The translations under genes and the position numbers were made by a program. DNA of 64,000 bases from Laburnicola sp. R22_1 (Eukaryota; Ascomycota; Dothideomycetes; Pleosporales; Didymosphaeriaceae): NCBI GenBank assembly GCA_014281115.1, contig JACONQ010000020.1, positions 62,001 through 126,000 of the forward strand, read 5' to 3'. Positions within the stretch are counted from its first letter, which is position 1. Every line of letters begins with the position of its first letter. Positions 46,711 to 57,977 of this stretch are shown in pieces. The notes beneath the pieces are model-generated. The model saw only the letters and a list, made by a program, of their open reading frames with translations, ran no database searches and was not told the DNA's origin.

Positions 46711-49700
46711 ATGTCAACTACCCCAAATCGCGACCCCACAGTAATCCTTATGGACCATACCCAGTGAATCAAGTGGATCGCACAACTGGAGTCGAAGTGT
46801 GTGTTGTTGAACGTCTGGTTGAAGATCGACCCCAAACAGATAGCCCAGCCACTCGCCGAACCTATCGCCCCAATTAGGCCCTTAATAGTCAGCTATTAAG
46901 CAGCTACAGCGGCGATAAACCAACATCAAACCCAATACCGAGCGAATCACGGGCAGCACGCAGTGATACCCCTATTTGCACCAGCTTGACTGTCCAACCT
47001 CTTAAACGCCGGCAAGACCTTATACAAAGAAGACGTAGACGACTTCAAGTCCATTTTTAAAGAATATAAGGTCCTTAATTAGAAATATTAACAAGAACAA
47101 ACCCACTTCTCTTAGGTTACTAACTTCATTCAGATAATAGTATCCTTACACCTATTCACCAACTGCTGCAAGCTGTCCCAACCATATTAAAGCTGGATAA
47201 TCAAACTCGCCACTACTGTAGGCGTGAGATCAGAGGACAAGCTCAACAAAGCAAGGGAACGATACCAAGCAGCCCTTAAACCAATAAGGACAACAGCCCA
47301 TTAGGACACCTGGCTTACTAAAGTGAACCACGCGGTTATAGAAGCCAAAGCGACTGGTATACCTGACTGCCTAAACAATTAATTTATTAAGAACGACTTT
47401 GTGAAAGCTATAGCAAAGAATTTCCAAGGATGGACAATCTTATTTATGGAAAACAGCCTCCTAGATCCTATAGTGACGGCCACCAACATGTTCCTACAAT
47501 TTAGAAAATAAGCTAACCTACTATACCTAGCTAAGAGCAAATCGTCCAGAGCAGCCTTCGCAGCTGGAGGACCAACCCTCGCTAGAGAAGAAGCTAATAA
47601 TAATGCTAATACTAAACTAACCCGCAGAAGAGGTTGCAACTAATGTCAAAAGCGTAGTTATTGTAATAGTAATATAATTAACTATATAATGCAGAAGTAT
47701 AAGGCTTGTAATAGACTATATAATCTTAACAAGTGTTAGTATGCAATGCCAGAGACAGCGCCTCCAAATTAGAGAGCCCGAGACGGCGTTAAGAGAATGG
47801 CTTAAGAAAGGATTAGCAACAATGCTGAACTTTAGGAGGAAATACGCTTAGCGAAAAGGCTACAATTAAAGACCTTAGCTCTTAAGAAGTCGCACTTAGC
47901 GACTCTAACAATAGAAGCTTCCATAGAAGAGTGACTATATAGAAGGCAAATTGGAGAGGTTAATATTGCGATAGCCGCCGCCTCTTTTATAACGAAACAG
48001 TCAAGGTACCCACTTGAACGATTCTTTATCCTTAACTTAGGGACAACGTGCTATGTAGCAAATGATATTAGACGATTTATAAACACTTAGCCACCCACAC
48101 TAGGAGATTTCTTATGGGTAGGGAACTCACGCGTATGGATTATAGCATATAACTTACTATATGTGAGAGTAAAGACTGCAGGCTCAACACGCCGCCTTTA
48201 CCTTAGAGATATGGCCTTCTGCCCAGACCTACACTGTAACCTTGTCTCATTTAGAGTACTCCAACAACAAGGCCTATGGTGGGATACCAAGTCAAACCCT
48301 ACCGTACTACGCCGGTACGACGATAGTGCTGTTGCGCTCCTTGAAGAACAATACGGACAATGGGTTGTTGAGTACAACAATGTCTCTAAGCCAAAATCAA
48401 CCTTTGCAACAACCAAAGCACGCACAATTAAGCCGCGACAACAAGCGAGCGGTGAGATGTGGCACAAACGACTAGGACACCTAGGACCTCAGGCACTTGA
48501 GCACCTCGTGCATCACTCTAAGGGGGTGAAGATTGTTAGCATTCCTACTGTTAAGTGCGACGCATGTGGAAGATCAAAGTCTAAGCGACAGATAAGAAGA
48601 ACCCCCCGAACAATCCTAGAAGGTCCAGGAGAGCGAATAGCCCTAGACTTTCATAATTACGAAGAAGGGAGTAACACAAAAGAGAAGAGCCAAATGCTAA
48701 TTATGTGTAGAGTTACTAGTATGCTATGGGATTTCTATTTTAAAGACAATTAACCTGCCAGATTAATTATTAAAACCCTCCAAACATTTATCACATTTAT
48801 AAAGAACCAATTTGGGATTATGGTCAAAGTTATTAAGACTAATAATAAGACGTTTCGCTTAGCCAAAGCCCAGAGGTGGAGGGACGAGCAAGGTATAGCA
48901 GTCAAGCCCTCAGCACCTAATACCTAAGCCCAAAACAGCGGAGCTGAACGCTCAGGGGGTGTGGTAAAGGAGAAAGCTCGTGCAATGCGCCTTGACGCGA
49001 ATCTACTATAGGAAGTATGGCCTAAAGTGACTTGAACCGCCGTATACCTATACAATCGAACACCCAAGTATTCGAATCGCTAGAAGATGCCCTATGAAGC
49101 GTTCTTTACCGCTGTCGCCTTTTAAAATGGGATAGTCACGTCCCCACGCAAATTAAACCAATCCTATCTATGAGCATATAGTTGCAAGGCCTTTGCCATA
49201 ATAGATAATACAAAGCGTGGCAAAGGACGTCTATAAAGACTTAACCCAAAGGCATGGATTAAATACTTAGTGGGTTACGTTTCCTTAAACATCTTTAGGA
49301 TATGGATACTGTTAATAGGCAAGGTTATTAGCACCTGCGACGTAGTGTTTAACAAAGATAGCATCTTTAATAGAGACATAAAACACATTATAGACAATCT
49401 TATGCACAGTACCCTTGAAGAAATTGCAACTTGGATTAGGACAATAGAGCTACCGCCTTCACCATCACAACAGAACAATGCTACAAGCAGGTTCTATAAG
49501 GATGAAGCGACGGACGACTCTCCTTCTGAGCAAGTGGGGACACCCCAGTACGACTCTCCTTCTGAGAAGGTCATACCCTACCCAACGCCGCCAAGTACAC
49601 CACCACCAGCAGCCTTATTAGCGCAACTGATAAGCTCAGATAGATACAAGCAGTGCCCTAACTCGCTGCCCAGCGCTAGAGATGATTAGGAGCTAGATCC

Positions 49701-51666
49701 AGCCCTGCCTCGCCCTAAAGGAATACAGCCTGTTAAGAGAGCCCTCCTGCGTAAAGAGGAAGGAAAGCTGGTTGATCCCTAGTTGCCCCTCTCTTATAAT
49801 CTAGACAGACTCTAATCTCCACTTAGTTCCTTACCTAGTAAAGCGAAAGCCACTGCACTATAGGCTGCAGCCTTTATAGCTAGTACTAAAGTAGGTCACG
49901 TTTATGAAGTAGAGGGGAAAAAACTAGATAATGTAAGTATTGAACGCATAATAATAAAAGGCTATTAGCCTCATTACAGCGAACTGTTACTAGCACCTCC
50001 TCTGAATAGGCTTAAGCCTACGCACCCACTCTACATACTCTTTAAGAAAGCTAAGGAAGAACACCTTAATAGCCACAAACAAACAAAGTTATAGACTAAG
50101 GTGCCTACTATTCAGGCAAGACGAGAAGGGATCTAGATACTAGATTTAATATGGGTATACACCTATAAGCTTGATCAGCACCACCACTTCCAGAAGTGTA
50201 AGGCAAGACTAGTTGTCTAAGGCGATTAACAGAACAATGTTACCACCTAAGAGACCTATGCCGCCACACTCGTAGGAAGATTGTTTAGGATGCTGATGGC
50301 TATTGCTGCTTAGTTTAACCTAGAGCTAAAGTAGTACGACGTGACTAACGCTTTCGTACATGCATTGATTGATCGTGTTATCTACATGCGAATGCCACGC
50401 GGGTATGCACGTCCAGGCACGATACTTCAGCTTCAAAAGGCGCTGTATGGCCTGCGGATCTCACCCTTACTATGGCAAAGGGACTTCACCGCCTACCTCA
50501 CAGAGCTTGGTTTCTCTATAGTTCCACACAAACCATGTTGCATGGTACGAAAAGGGGTGTTTATCTTCTTCTACGTTGATGATATTATTCTCGCGTATCA
50601 CCCACGAAACCGTACACTAGCAGACCAGGTCGTGAAGGATCTCCAGAAGAAATACAGCCTAACAGGAGGAGGGGATTTAAGATGGTTCCTTGGAATAGAG
50701 GTAATAAGAGACCAAACCTAGCAGAAGATATGGCTATCGCAAGCCGCGTATATCGACAAAATTGTCCAACTCGCAACTAATTATGACCTTCGCCACAATA
50801 CCCTAATGGCTTGAATAGAGCTTACTAGCCGCATAGACCTCGCAACATATAGAGAGATTAACCTGTACTAACGTAAAATTGGCTCCCTACTCTTTGTAGT
50901 GGTGAATACACGCCCTAACGTTGCATTCGCTGTCTTACAACTTGCCCACTTCCTTACTAATCTAAGCCTAACACATTAATAAGTGACTAACCGCGTCCTC
51001 TTATACCTACACTCTACACAAACATACGCCCTAGAGTTTAGAGGAGATAATAGTCTTATTGTAGCTAGCGACGCATTGTTTGTAGACAACACAATAGATA
51101 GGAAGAGTTCCTAAGGGTACGCAATTAAACTATTTGGTGGTCTTATCGCCTGGCGAGCTAACAAGCAGGACACAGTTACTACTTCGACAACTGAGGCAGA
51201 GCTCCTAGCACTATCCCAAGTAGCTAAGGAAGCTATGTTTACGCGGATGCTGCTTAACAAACTTTAAGTAACACTGGAAGACCTAGTGATTACTATTCAG
51301 TGCGACAACAAGCAGACAATTTGGCTGATCAACAAGGAGATCTCTTAGCTGACGACTAAGCTCTGACATGTGGATATCCACAATCACTGGCTACGACAGG
51401 AGGCAAAAAGGAAGTTAATTAGAGTGATATATGCCCCCTTGAGCGATATGATTGCTAATGGATTCACTAAGACCCTTTCTATTAGGACCTGGCCCCAGTT
51501 CCTAAGTTAAGTAGGACTGGTAAACGTGAAGGACCGCATAATTGTAGAGCAAGGAGAAATAGATACGATAACACGAAAGATTGAAGCCTTAGGGAGAATA
51601 GTAGATGCTGGGACATCCCAGATTACCTAAGAATGAATAGTGAACAGCTTAAGGCGAGGTCGCTGA
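46711..51666 (+). pseudogene. Copia-3 gag-pol polyprotein, inactivated
   Basis: A frame of 1,652 codons runs from ATG 46711 to TGA 51664-51666 and keeps phase throughout. Gag begins with NRDPTVILMDHTQ, related to Copia-4 Gag. The protease motif is ruined (NLGTTCYV near 48034 in place of DSGTTC). The pre-integrase block MWHKRLGHLGPQALEHLV, with CDACGRSKSKRQ (about 48457-48590), is well kept, as is the end of integrase at 49270-49350. Reverse transcriptase has ALYGLRISPLLWQRDF and an intact YVDD at 50572-50583 within 50341-50721. RNase H (TSTTEAELLALSQV near 51180) is present with stops around it. Confidence 0.9.
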
Positions 51667-51678
51667 GCTGAGGGGGTG

Positions 51679-51897
51679 TATTAGATTGGATAGGTGATCC
51701 GAACAACTATTGTGAGTGGCAGGAGAGAGATAAAATAGCCCTTACCCAAATAGGGATAGTATGGAGGATTAGCCAAGAACCAAAACAGCGCACAAGCAGA
51801 CCTCTAGAGGGAGGACACCCCAAAAGAACAACAACAACCAACATTACGCATTATTAAGATATGGACTTTATTTATTAATAAACCCTTTAATCTAACA
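51679..51897 (+). repeat. Copia-3 3' LTR
   Basis: 219 bp. The start TATTAG aligns with TGTCAG of the 5' LTR through a G-to-A and a C-to-T change. Confidence 0.9.
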
Positions 51898-51973
51898 ATA
51901 GAATACTAAATTAAACCACCGATAAGTTAGTTAAGTTAAGACTATCTATAACAATGTTAAACCACTTGCAACG

Positions 51974-52263
51974 TGTCAGATAGACAGTCACTGTGAAATC
52001 CAGTGGGTAGGTGTGTACGATCATATGGCCCCTTACAGTGGTAATCAGTGTAAATCACAGTGATTTCACTGAAATACACTAAGGAGGCTGGCGCACTACT
52101 GTTTTACACTGCCCCTGTACTAGTCTAAATAGTACTAGTGCGGCTTAGTACTAGATAGTTACTTCTCGCGGTAGCCGAGCTTCTCCGACACAACACACAC
52201 AATCAATCAATCAACCCACCACTTTTCCATCTCAACTCATCAAGAATACCCGTATATTTGACA
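51974..52263 (+). repeat. Copia-4 5' LTR
   Basis: 290 bp from TGTCAGATAGAC to TATTTGACA. Contains several AGTACTAG and CACTGT short repeats. Confidence 0.95.
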
Positions 52264-52274
52264 ATTAAGAGTCT
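52264..52274 (+). other. Copia-4 primer binding site, tRNA-Lys(CUU) anticodon type
   Basis: ATTAAGAGTCT immediately after the LTR, as in Copia-3. It is complementary to the tRNA-Lys(CTT) anticodon region. Confidence 0.55.
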
Positions 52275-52299
52275 CACTGCCTCAATCAAGCTGATTATT

Positions 52300-55200
52300 A
52301 TGTCTTTATCGACGCTCAGAGATCCCACAGTGATCCTATCCGATTACTCGAACTATACACCATGGCTAAGGCAAATCAAAGCCCGCGCCCAATCTCTAAG
52401 GATCTGGGATATCATCGACCCAGACCAAGAGATCCAACCTATGACCCAACTAGTCATTCCAATCCCACCGAACATCAGTATTGGCTATGCACCAAGCCCA
52501 GCGTTTATCAACGCGAATACCGACAACCCTCGCGCACGCCCAACAAGGCCGTCAGACCTGTCGACGACTGGCGTAAGGGCGTACAGAGAGGATTACGACC
52601 TCTATAAGGATCAACTCGAAACTTTCAAGTTACTCGACCGAAGGTACGAACAACAGAAGGCGAACCTCGACAAGATAGTTGCCCTCATTCAATCAACGAC
52701 CTCGGCACACTTGCAGACCAATTGCTGCACCCCAGATCAATTAATCAGACAATGGATCATCAACCTCACAAACACAGTTAGGGTAGACCAAAACAACGAA
52801 CTACGACGAGCGAGGATCAGATACCAAGACGCTCTCAAGCCCATGAGATCAGCTGGATCATGGTCCACCTAGCTCACTGAGTACGATCATACAGCAACAG
52901 AAGCAGAGCACAATAGTGTGCCAGAACTTACGTTGCTAGACTTAGTTAAACAAGATTTTATAAAGGCGGTTACTAACGTCGCATCCTAGTAGGTTACAAC
53001 CTTTATGCAACATAGGAATAAGAACCCAAACACTTCAAGAAAAGATATAGTAAAACTCTTCCAAGATCAAATGGCGATGCAGCACCCAATCAAGGGTAAA
53101 CAAAGGGGCGCCTTTGCTGTTGCAGGACCATCTCTCGCTAACAGTGGTGCACCCACCCAGACCGCAGATGGGGACGCCCATCCTGTGGATAAAGCAGTAT
53201 CACTCAAGCGAGGCAGATCACGCGCTAAGAAAGCTGGCTCTAAAGCCAAATCCAAGCAGTCCGCGAACACAGACAATAAGCCAACAGCAGTTAGTGGCCA
53301 GAGAGGATTATACCCTAAGTGCCCTGCTTGTAAACAACGCCATAGTCTGCAAGACTGCTTTTACGCATTTCCTAACAAGGCACCTGATTAGTTTCAACTA
53401 AAGCCAGCAATAAAGGCCCTTATAAAGTTCAGGATAGAAAATGACCCTGCGCTTATAGAGAGCGTAAGATCCGTAAAGCGTCCAAGATCACAGACACCAA
53501 GAATCAAACAATCAAGCACTCCTACTCCAACTCGAATCACTAAGATTACTAACAATGAATGACTAGATAGCAGACAAATCACCGTCCTCTCAGCGAGCTT
53601 TAATGCTATCGCAGCCTCCTACCACTCAGACCCAAACACCTACCCACTACGTTACTCCGCGATCCTCGATTCTGGCACAACCTGCCATATCTTCAACAAT
53701 ATCGATTGTTTTGTTACGCTGCGACCACTGTCGCCAGGAGACTTTATATGGGCGGGATCATTACGAGTTTGGATAAGGGGATATGGGAGTGTCCATCTAC
53801 ACGTCAAAAGCGTACAAGGAAATAGGGTACTAAGGCTAGACAATATCGCCTACTGCCCTGATCTGCTATGCAACCTAGTGTCTTTCTAATTACTCCGCAG
53901 GCAAGGCCTCTGGTGGGACATAAAGGCAGATCCAACAACAATCAAGAGAAGGGACAATACAGTCCTAGCCGAACTTCAAGAACTCTACAGTCAATGGGTA
54001 CTAGAATACATGCCCGAACAAAATTGTACTATACACAATAGTACGTATGCCACACATAAAATTACCACGCGCACCGCACGATGAGCGCAGAAGGCAGACG
54101 CTATCACCTGGCACAAACGACTAGGCCACCCAGGTCCCTAGGCACTAGAACACACTGTGAATCACTGTGAGGGGGTGCGGCTTAAAGGACTTACTACGGT
54201 CTAATGCGACGCTTGCGGCAGATCAAAGCTTAAGCGACAAATTAGACAACAACCTAGGCAAATTAATAACGGTCCTAGTGAGAGAGTCGCTATAGACTTT
54301 TACAACTACGAAGATTAGAGCTTTACTGGCGAGAAAAGCCAGATGCTCATCACTAATTAATTCTTAGGCATGGCTTGGGACTTCTATTTTAAAGACAACT
54401 AACCAGCACGAACAATTATCAAGTTGCTAAAGGAATTTGTACAATTCATGAAAGTACAATTTAATGTGACTATTAAAGTTATTGAATCTAACAATGAGAT
54501 CTTCTTAGTCAAACAAGACGTTCACAGGTGGTGCATTAGTGAAGGTATTGTTATTAAGCCTTTAGCACCTGACACCCAAGCTTAAAATGGAGGAGCTGAA
54601 CGCTTAGGGGGTGTAATTAAGGAGAAGGGTCGTGCAATGCGACTTGACGCCAACCTTCCCTTTAACCTATGGCCAGAAATCACACGAGCGGCCGTATACC
54701 TATACAATCGAACTCCAAACTACGCCAACCAATAGCGATTACCACACAAAGTATTCTTTACAACAGTTGCTTACCAAAACGGCATTGTCACTTAACCAAA
54801 GAAACCAAACCAGGCTCACCTTAGGGCCTATAGCTATAAAGCCTTCGCCTTGACTAACAATACAAAACGCGGCAAGAGCAAGCTCCAAAGGTTAGACCTA
54901 AAGGCATGAGTTGGATACCTAGTGGGCTACCGATCATTAAACATCTGGAGGGTATGGATCCCACCACTCAACAAAGTTATCAGCACACGCGACGTTATCT
55001 TTGACGAAGATAAGGTGTTCTTAGGCAAAACAGAAGATTTGTTGGACAACCTTATGCACAGTACTACTAAAGAGATTGCTGCATGGACCCGATTAGTGGA
55101 GTTGCCACCTCCACCACCTAAACAAGAAAACACTAAATCCTTCTATAAGGATGAGTCGATCACTAACTCACGCAATCGCGAGGATGAGGAGGACCCTCCA

Positions 55201-57147
55201 GGGTACTATCAGGGGAGGAAGATCAATTACACCTACCCAACACCACCGGCGACACCTCCGCCTGTCACATTACTTGCCCAATCAATGGCGAGTTTTAAAG
55301 ACGATCAACATAAACAAGTACCCATAGGATCAACACAGCCAGATCAACGTGCTGTGCTATGGGCAGCCGCTTTCCTAGCCAGAACACAGGTAGGTAGCAG
55401 AGGCAAATACAAGGGGAAGCCGCTCGACAAAGCGCAATTCAATCGCATGCTTGCAGCAGGAAAGAAACCCCACTAAAGTGAATTGCCAGAGCCTCTATCT
55501 TGCGGAACACAGTTAGAAGACCACCCGCTATTTAATATGTAGAAGGATGCTGAGCGAGTACACCTATAAAGCCACAAAGAGATAAGGTTTTAGAGTGAGG
55601 TGCCTGTTGCCCTAGTGCGATCACGCGGCCACTAAATCCTTGACTGCATGTGGGTGTATACATACAAACTCGACAAACATTATTGATTTTAGAAGTGCAA
55701 GGCTAGGTTGGTAGTACGTGGAGAATAACAACGCCACCTTACTACTCAAGACACCTACGCCGCAACCCTCGCAGGACGATTATTTCGCCTACTCATGGCT
55801 ATGGCAGCTTGGTATGACCTAGAGCTCAGCTAGTACGACGTTACCAACGCTTTCGTCTATGCGAAACTGGACAGAGAACTCTACATGAGAATGCCCTAAG
55901 GTTATACCCGACCTGGCACTATCCTACAGTTGCATAAGGCACTATATGGTCTTTAAATCTCACCACTGCTGTGGCAGAGAGAATTTACTAGTGCTCTTAA
56001 GGATCTTAGTTTTGCTGCAGTCCCTTATAAGCCTTGCTATATAATTAAAGACGGCATTATTATATTCTTCTATGTAGACAACCTTATTGTCGCCTACTTA
56101 AGGGATCAGAAACACGCTGCTAACGCAGTAATAAAAAAGATAAGTACAAAGTTTACCCTTACTAGAGGTAACAATCTTTAGTAGTTTCTAGGGATTGAAA
56201 TTGTTAGAGACCGTGCAAGTAGGCAACTCTGGCTATTATAGGCGTCCTATATGGACAAGATTAGTCGCCTTATTGACCGACGCGACCTTAAACACGAAAC
56301 CCTAATGTTAGTAGTTAAACTGCTACCTTAAGAAGGACTTGCTATAAAGGCAGAGATTAACTAATACTAGCGAAAGATAGGATCAATCCTGTACGCTGCA
56401 GTAACTACGCGCCCTGATATCGCTTTCGCAAGCTCCCGATTATCGCGCTTCCTATTAAATCCTAGCGACAACCATTACAAAGCCGCCAACTGTGTACTGC
56501 TATACTTATCCTCCACCCAATTACTAGGGCTACGCTTTGGAGATGCAGATACCTATAAGGTTGCTAGCAACACGTTGTTTGCAGACAATACCCTCAACAG
56601 AAAGAGCTTGTAAGGATATATTATTAAGCTGTTTAGTGGACTTGTCGCCTAAAAGGCAAACAAACAAGACACTATCACCACTTTAACAACTAAAGCTAAG
56701 TTGCTGGCACTCTTATAGGTTGTAAAGGAGGCACTCTTTATAGCTTAGTTAATTGCTAAACTTAAGATTAAACTCTTATCCTTAACAATCACTATTAATT
56801 GCGACAATTAACAAACTATCCAACTTGTTACTAAAGAAATTGCCAAGTTACAAACAAAGCTTAGGCACGTCGATATACACAATTATTGGCTTCGACAAGA
56901 AGTAGTACGTGGAGCTATTAAAATCCAGTACCAACAATTAGAAGAAATAGCAGTAGATGGCCTTACAAAGGCTCTGCTAGCTGGCAAATAGACTAAGTTC
57001 GTAAATTAACTCGGACTTAAAGACGTTAGGGGTAGGATCACCGACTAAGAGGTCGACCTTGACGAATTAGAAGACAGGATGGAAGCTTTTAGACTATGAG
57101 TTATAGTACGGCTGCGAAGAATTGGGTCCAGCTTGAGATGGTTCTAA
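52300..57147 (+). pseudogene. Copia-4 gag-pol polyprotein, inactivated
   Basis: A frame of 1,616 codons runs from ATG 52300 to TAA 57145-57147. Gag is the best preserved of all the elements here (open from 52300 to 52870 and 53005 to 53390). It has a CCHC knuckle at 53320-53358 (CPACKQRHSLQDC). The protease keeps LDSGTTCHIF with an intact DSG at 53668-53676. Integrase ends with LVGYRSLNIWRVWIPP (about 54915-54965) and is followed by a long open linker to 55476. The RT active site is YVDN at 56071-56082 (Asp to Asn). RNase H is visible near 56660-56900 with stops. Related to Copia-3 but a separate family by LTR. Confidence 0.9.
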
Positions 57148-57159
57148 GCTAAGGGGGTG

Positions 57160-57449
57160 TGTCAGATAGACAGTCACTGTGAAATCCAGTGGGTAGGTGT
57201 GTACGATCATATGGCCCCTTACAGTAGTAATCAGTGTAAATCACAGTGATTTCACTAAAATACACTAAGGAGGCTGGCGCACTACTGTTTTACACTGCCC
57301 CTGTACTAGTCTAAATAGTACTAGTGCGGCTTAGTACTAGATAGTTACTTCTCGCGGTAGCTGAGCTTCTCCGACACAACACACACAATCAATTAATCAA
57401 CCCACCACTTTTCCATCTTAACTCATTAAGAATACCCGTATATTTAACA
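57160..57449 (+). repeat. Copia-4 3' LTR
   Basis: 290 bp, seven transitions from the 5' LTR, all derived here (for example GTGGT to GTAGT, CATCAAG to CATTAAG, TTTGACA to TTTAACA). Confidence 0.95.
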
Positions 57450-57454
57450 CAACG

Positions 57455-57667
57455 AGTCTTTTTACTAAGATTACAAAGTATTTAATACGCTCTATTGCAC
57501 TCGTGCTTTGCAACCCTACTCTATCCCCGAGAACCAACCCAGCCTTCGGCTTACCATATCCAACCCCTTTCGGCTAGTACGATCACTAATAAGCCAACGG
57601 GCTTTAACAAATTTTTTTCCGTTGGAGGGGGTTTCCCTTCCACTCAGGGCGGCCGTACAAAGTACTA
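57455..57667. other. Short non-element stretch between Copia-4 and Copia-5
   Basis: Remnant of the pre-insertion locus. It contains a 7-bp-stem hairpin (CCAACGG at 57594-57600 and CCGTTGG at 57619-57625) around a T-rich loop, and a CCTTCGGC/TTTCGGC pair. The open frame at 57495-57698 runs into the Copia-5 LTR and is not credible. Confidence 0.45.
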
Positions 57668-57883
57668 TGTCGGTTCACAGGTAGCAAGGAAAAACTAGTC
57701 TCTGTCTTTGGTATCTGGTGTCTGTATTCTGTGTTGTGTCACCCCTATGTTTGGCTGGCTCTAATGTCGCGCCTTGTGCGCCAAGCACGGTGGTCCCTGC
57801 ATAATTATGCAGATCCGACCTTAACGCGCTTGTTCTATCTAACAACAGTTCTTGTAGACTTAGAAGACAAGAGAGTGCAGACA
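57668..57883 (-). repeat. Copia-5 3' LTR
   Basis: 216 bp. Bears T/A at five of the variable sites (for example TAATTATG versus CGATTATG at the site corresponding to 63658). Confidence 0.95.
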
Positions 57884-57977
57884 CTAGCAACTTTTCTTTT
57901 ATAGAAAAAGGAGTGTAGAAGGAAGGTAGTAACTATAGTGGTTGTTGTTGTTGTTAATAGTTATGTTTTGGTTGGAG

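Larger units (their letters stand above)
46385..51897 (+). mobile_element. Copia-3: full-length Ty1/copia LTR retrotransposon, RIP-degraded
   Basis: 5,513 bp, with 219-bp LTRs and flanking ATAGA (46380-46384 and 51898-51902). The LTRs differ at about ten positions, all transitions, with changes in both copies. The 3' LTR begins TATTAG, i.e. the terminal TG has become TA, preceded by the purine tract AGCTGAGGGGGTG. Confidence 0.93.
51974..57449 (+). mobile_element. Copia-4: full-length Ty1/copia LTR retrotransposon, RIP-degraded
   Basis: 5,476 bp, with 290-bp LTRs and flanking CAACG (51969-51973 and 57450-57454). It lies 76 bp from Copia-3 in the same orientation. The LTRs differ at seven sites, and the derived base is in the 3' copy each time. 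The purine tract AGCTAAGGGGGTG abuts the 3' LTR. Confidence 0.95.

Noticed and set aside
57455..57667. Mitochondrial DNA insertion or rDNA fragment
   Set aside because: Hairpins and TTCGGC pairs are suggestive, but I recognise no mitochondrial gene or rRNA segment in so short a stretch.
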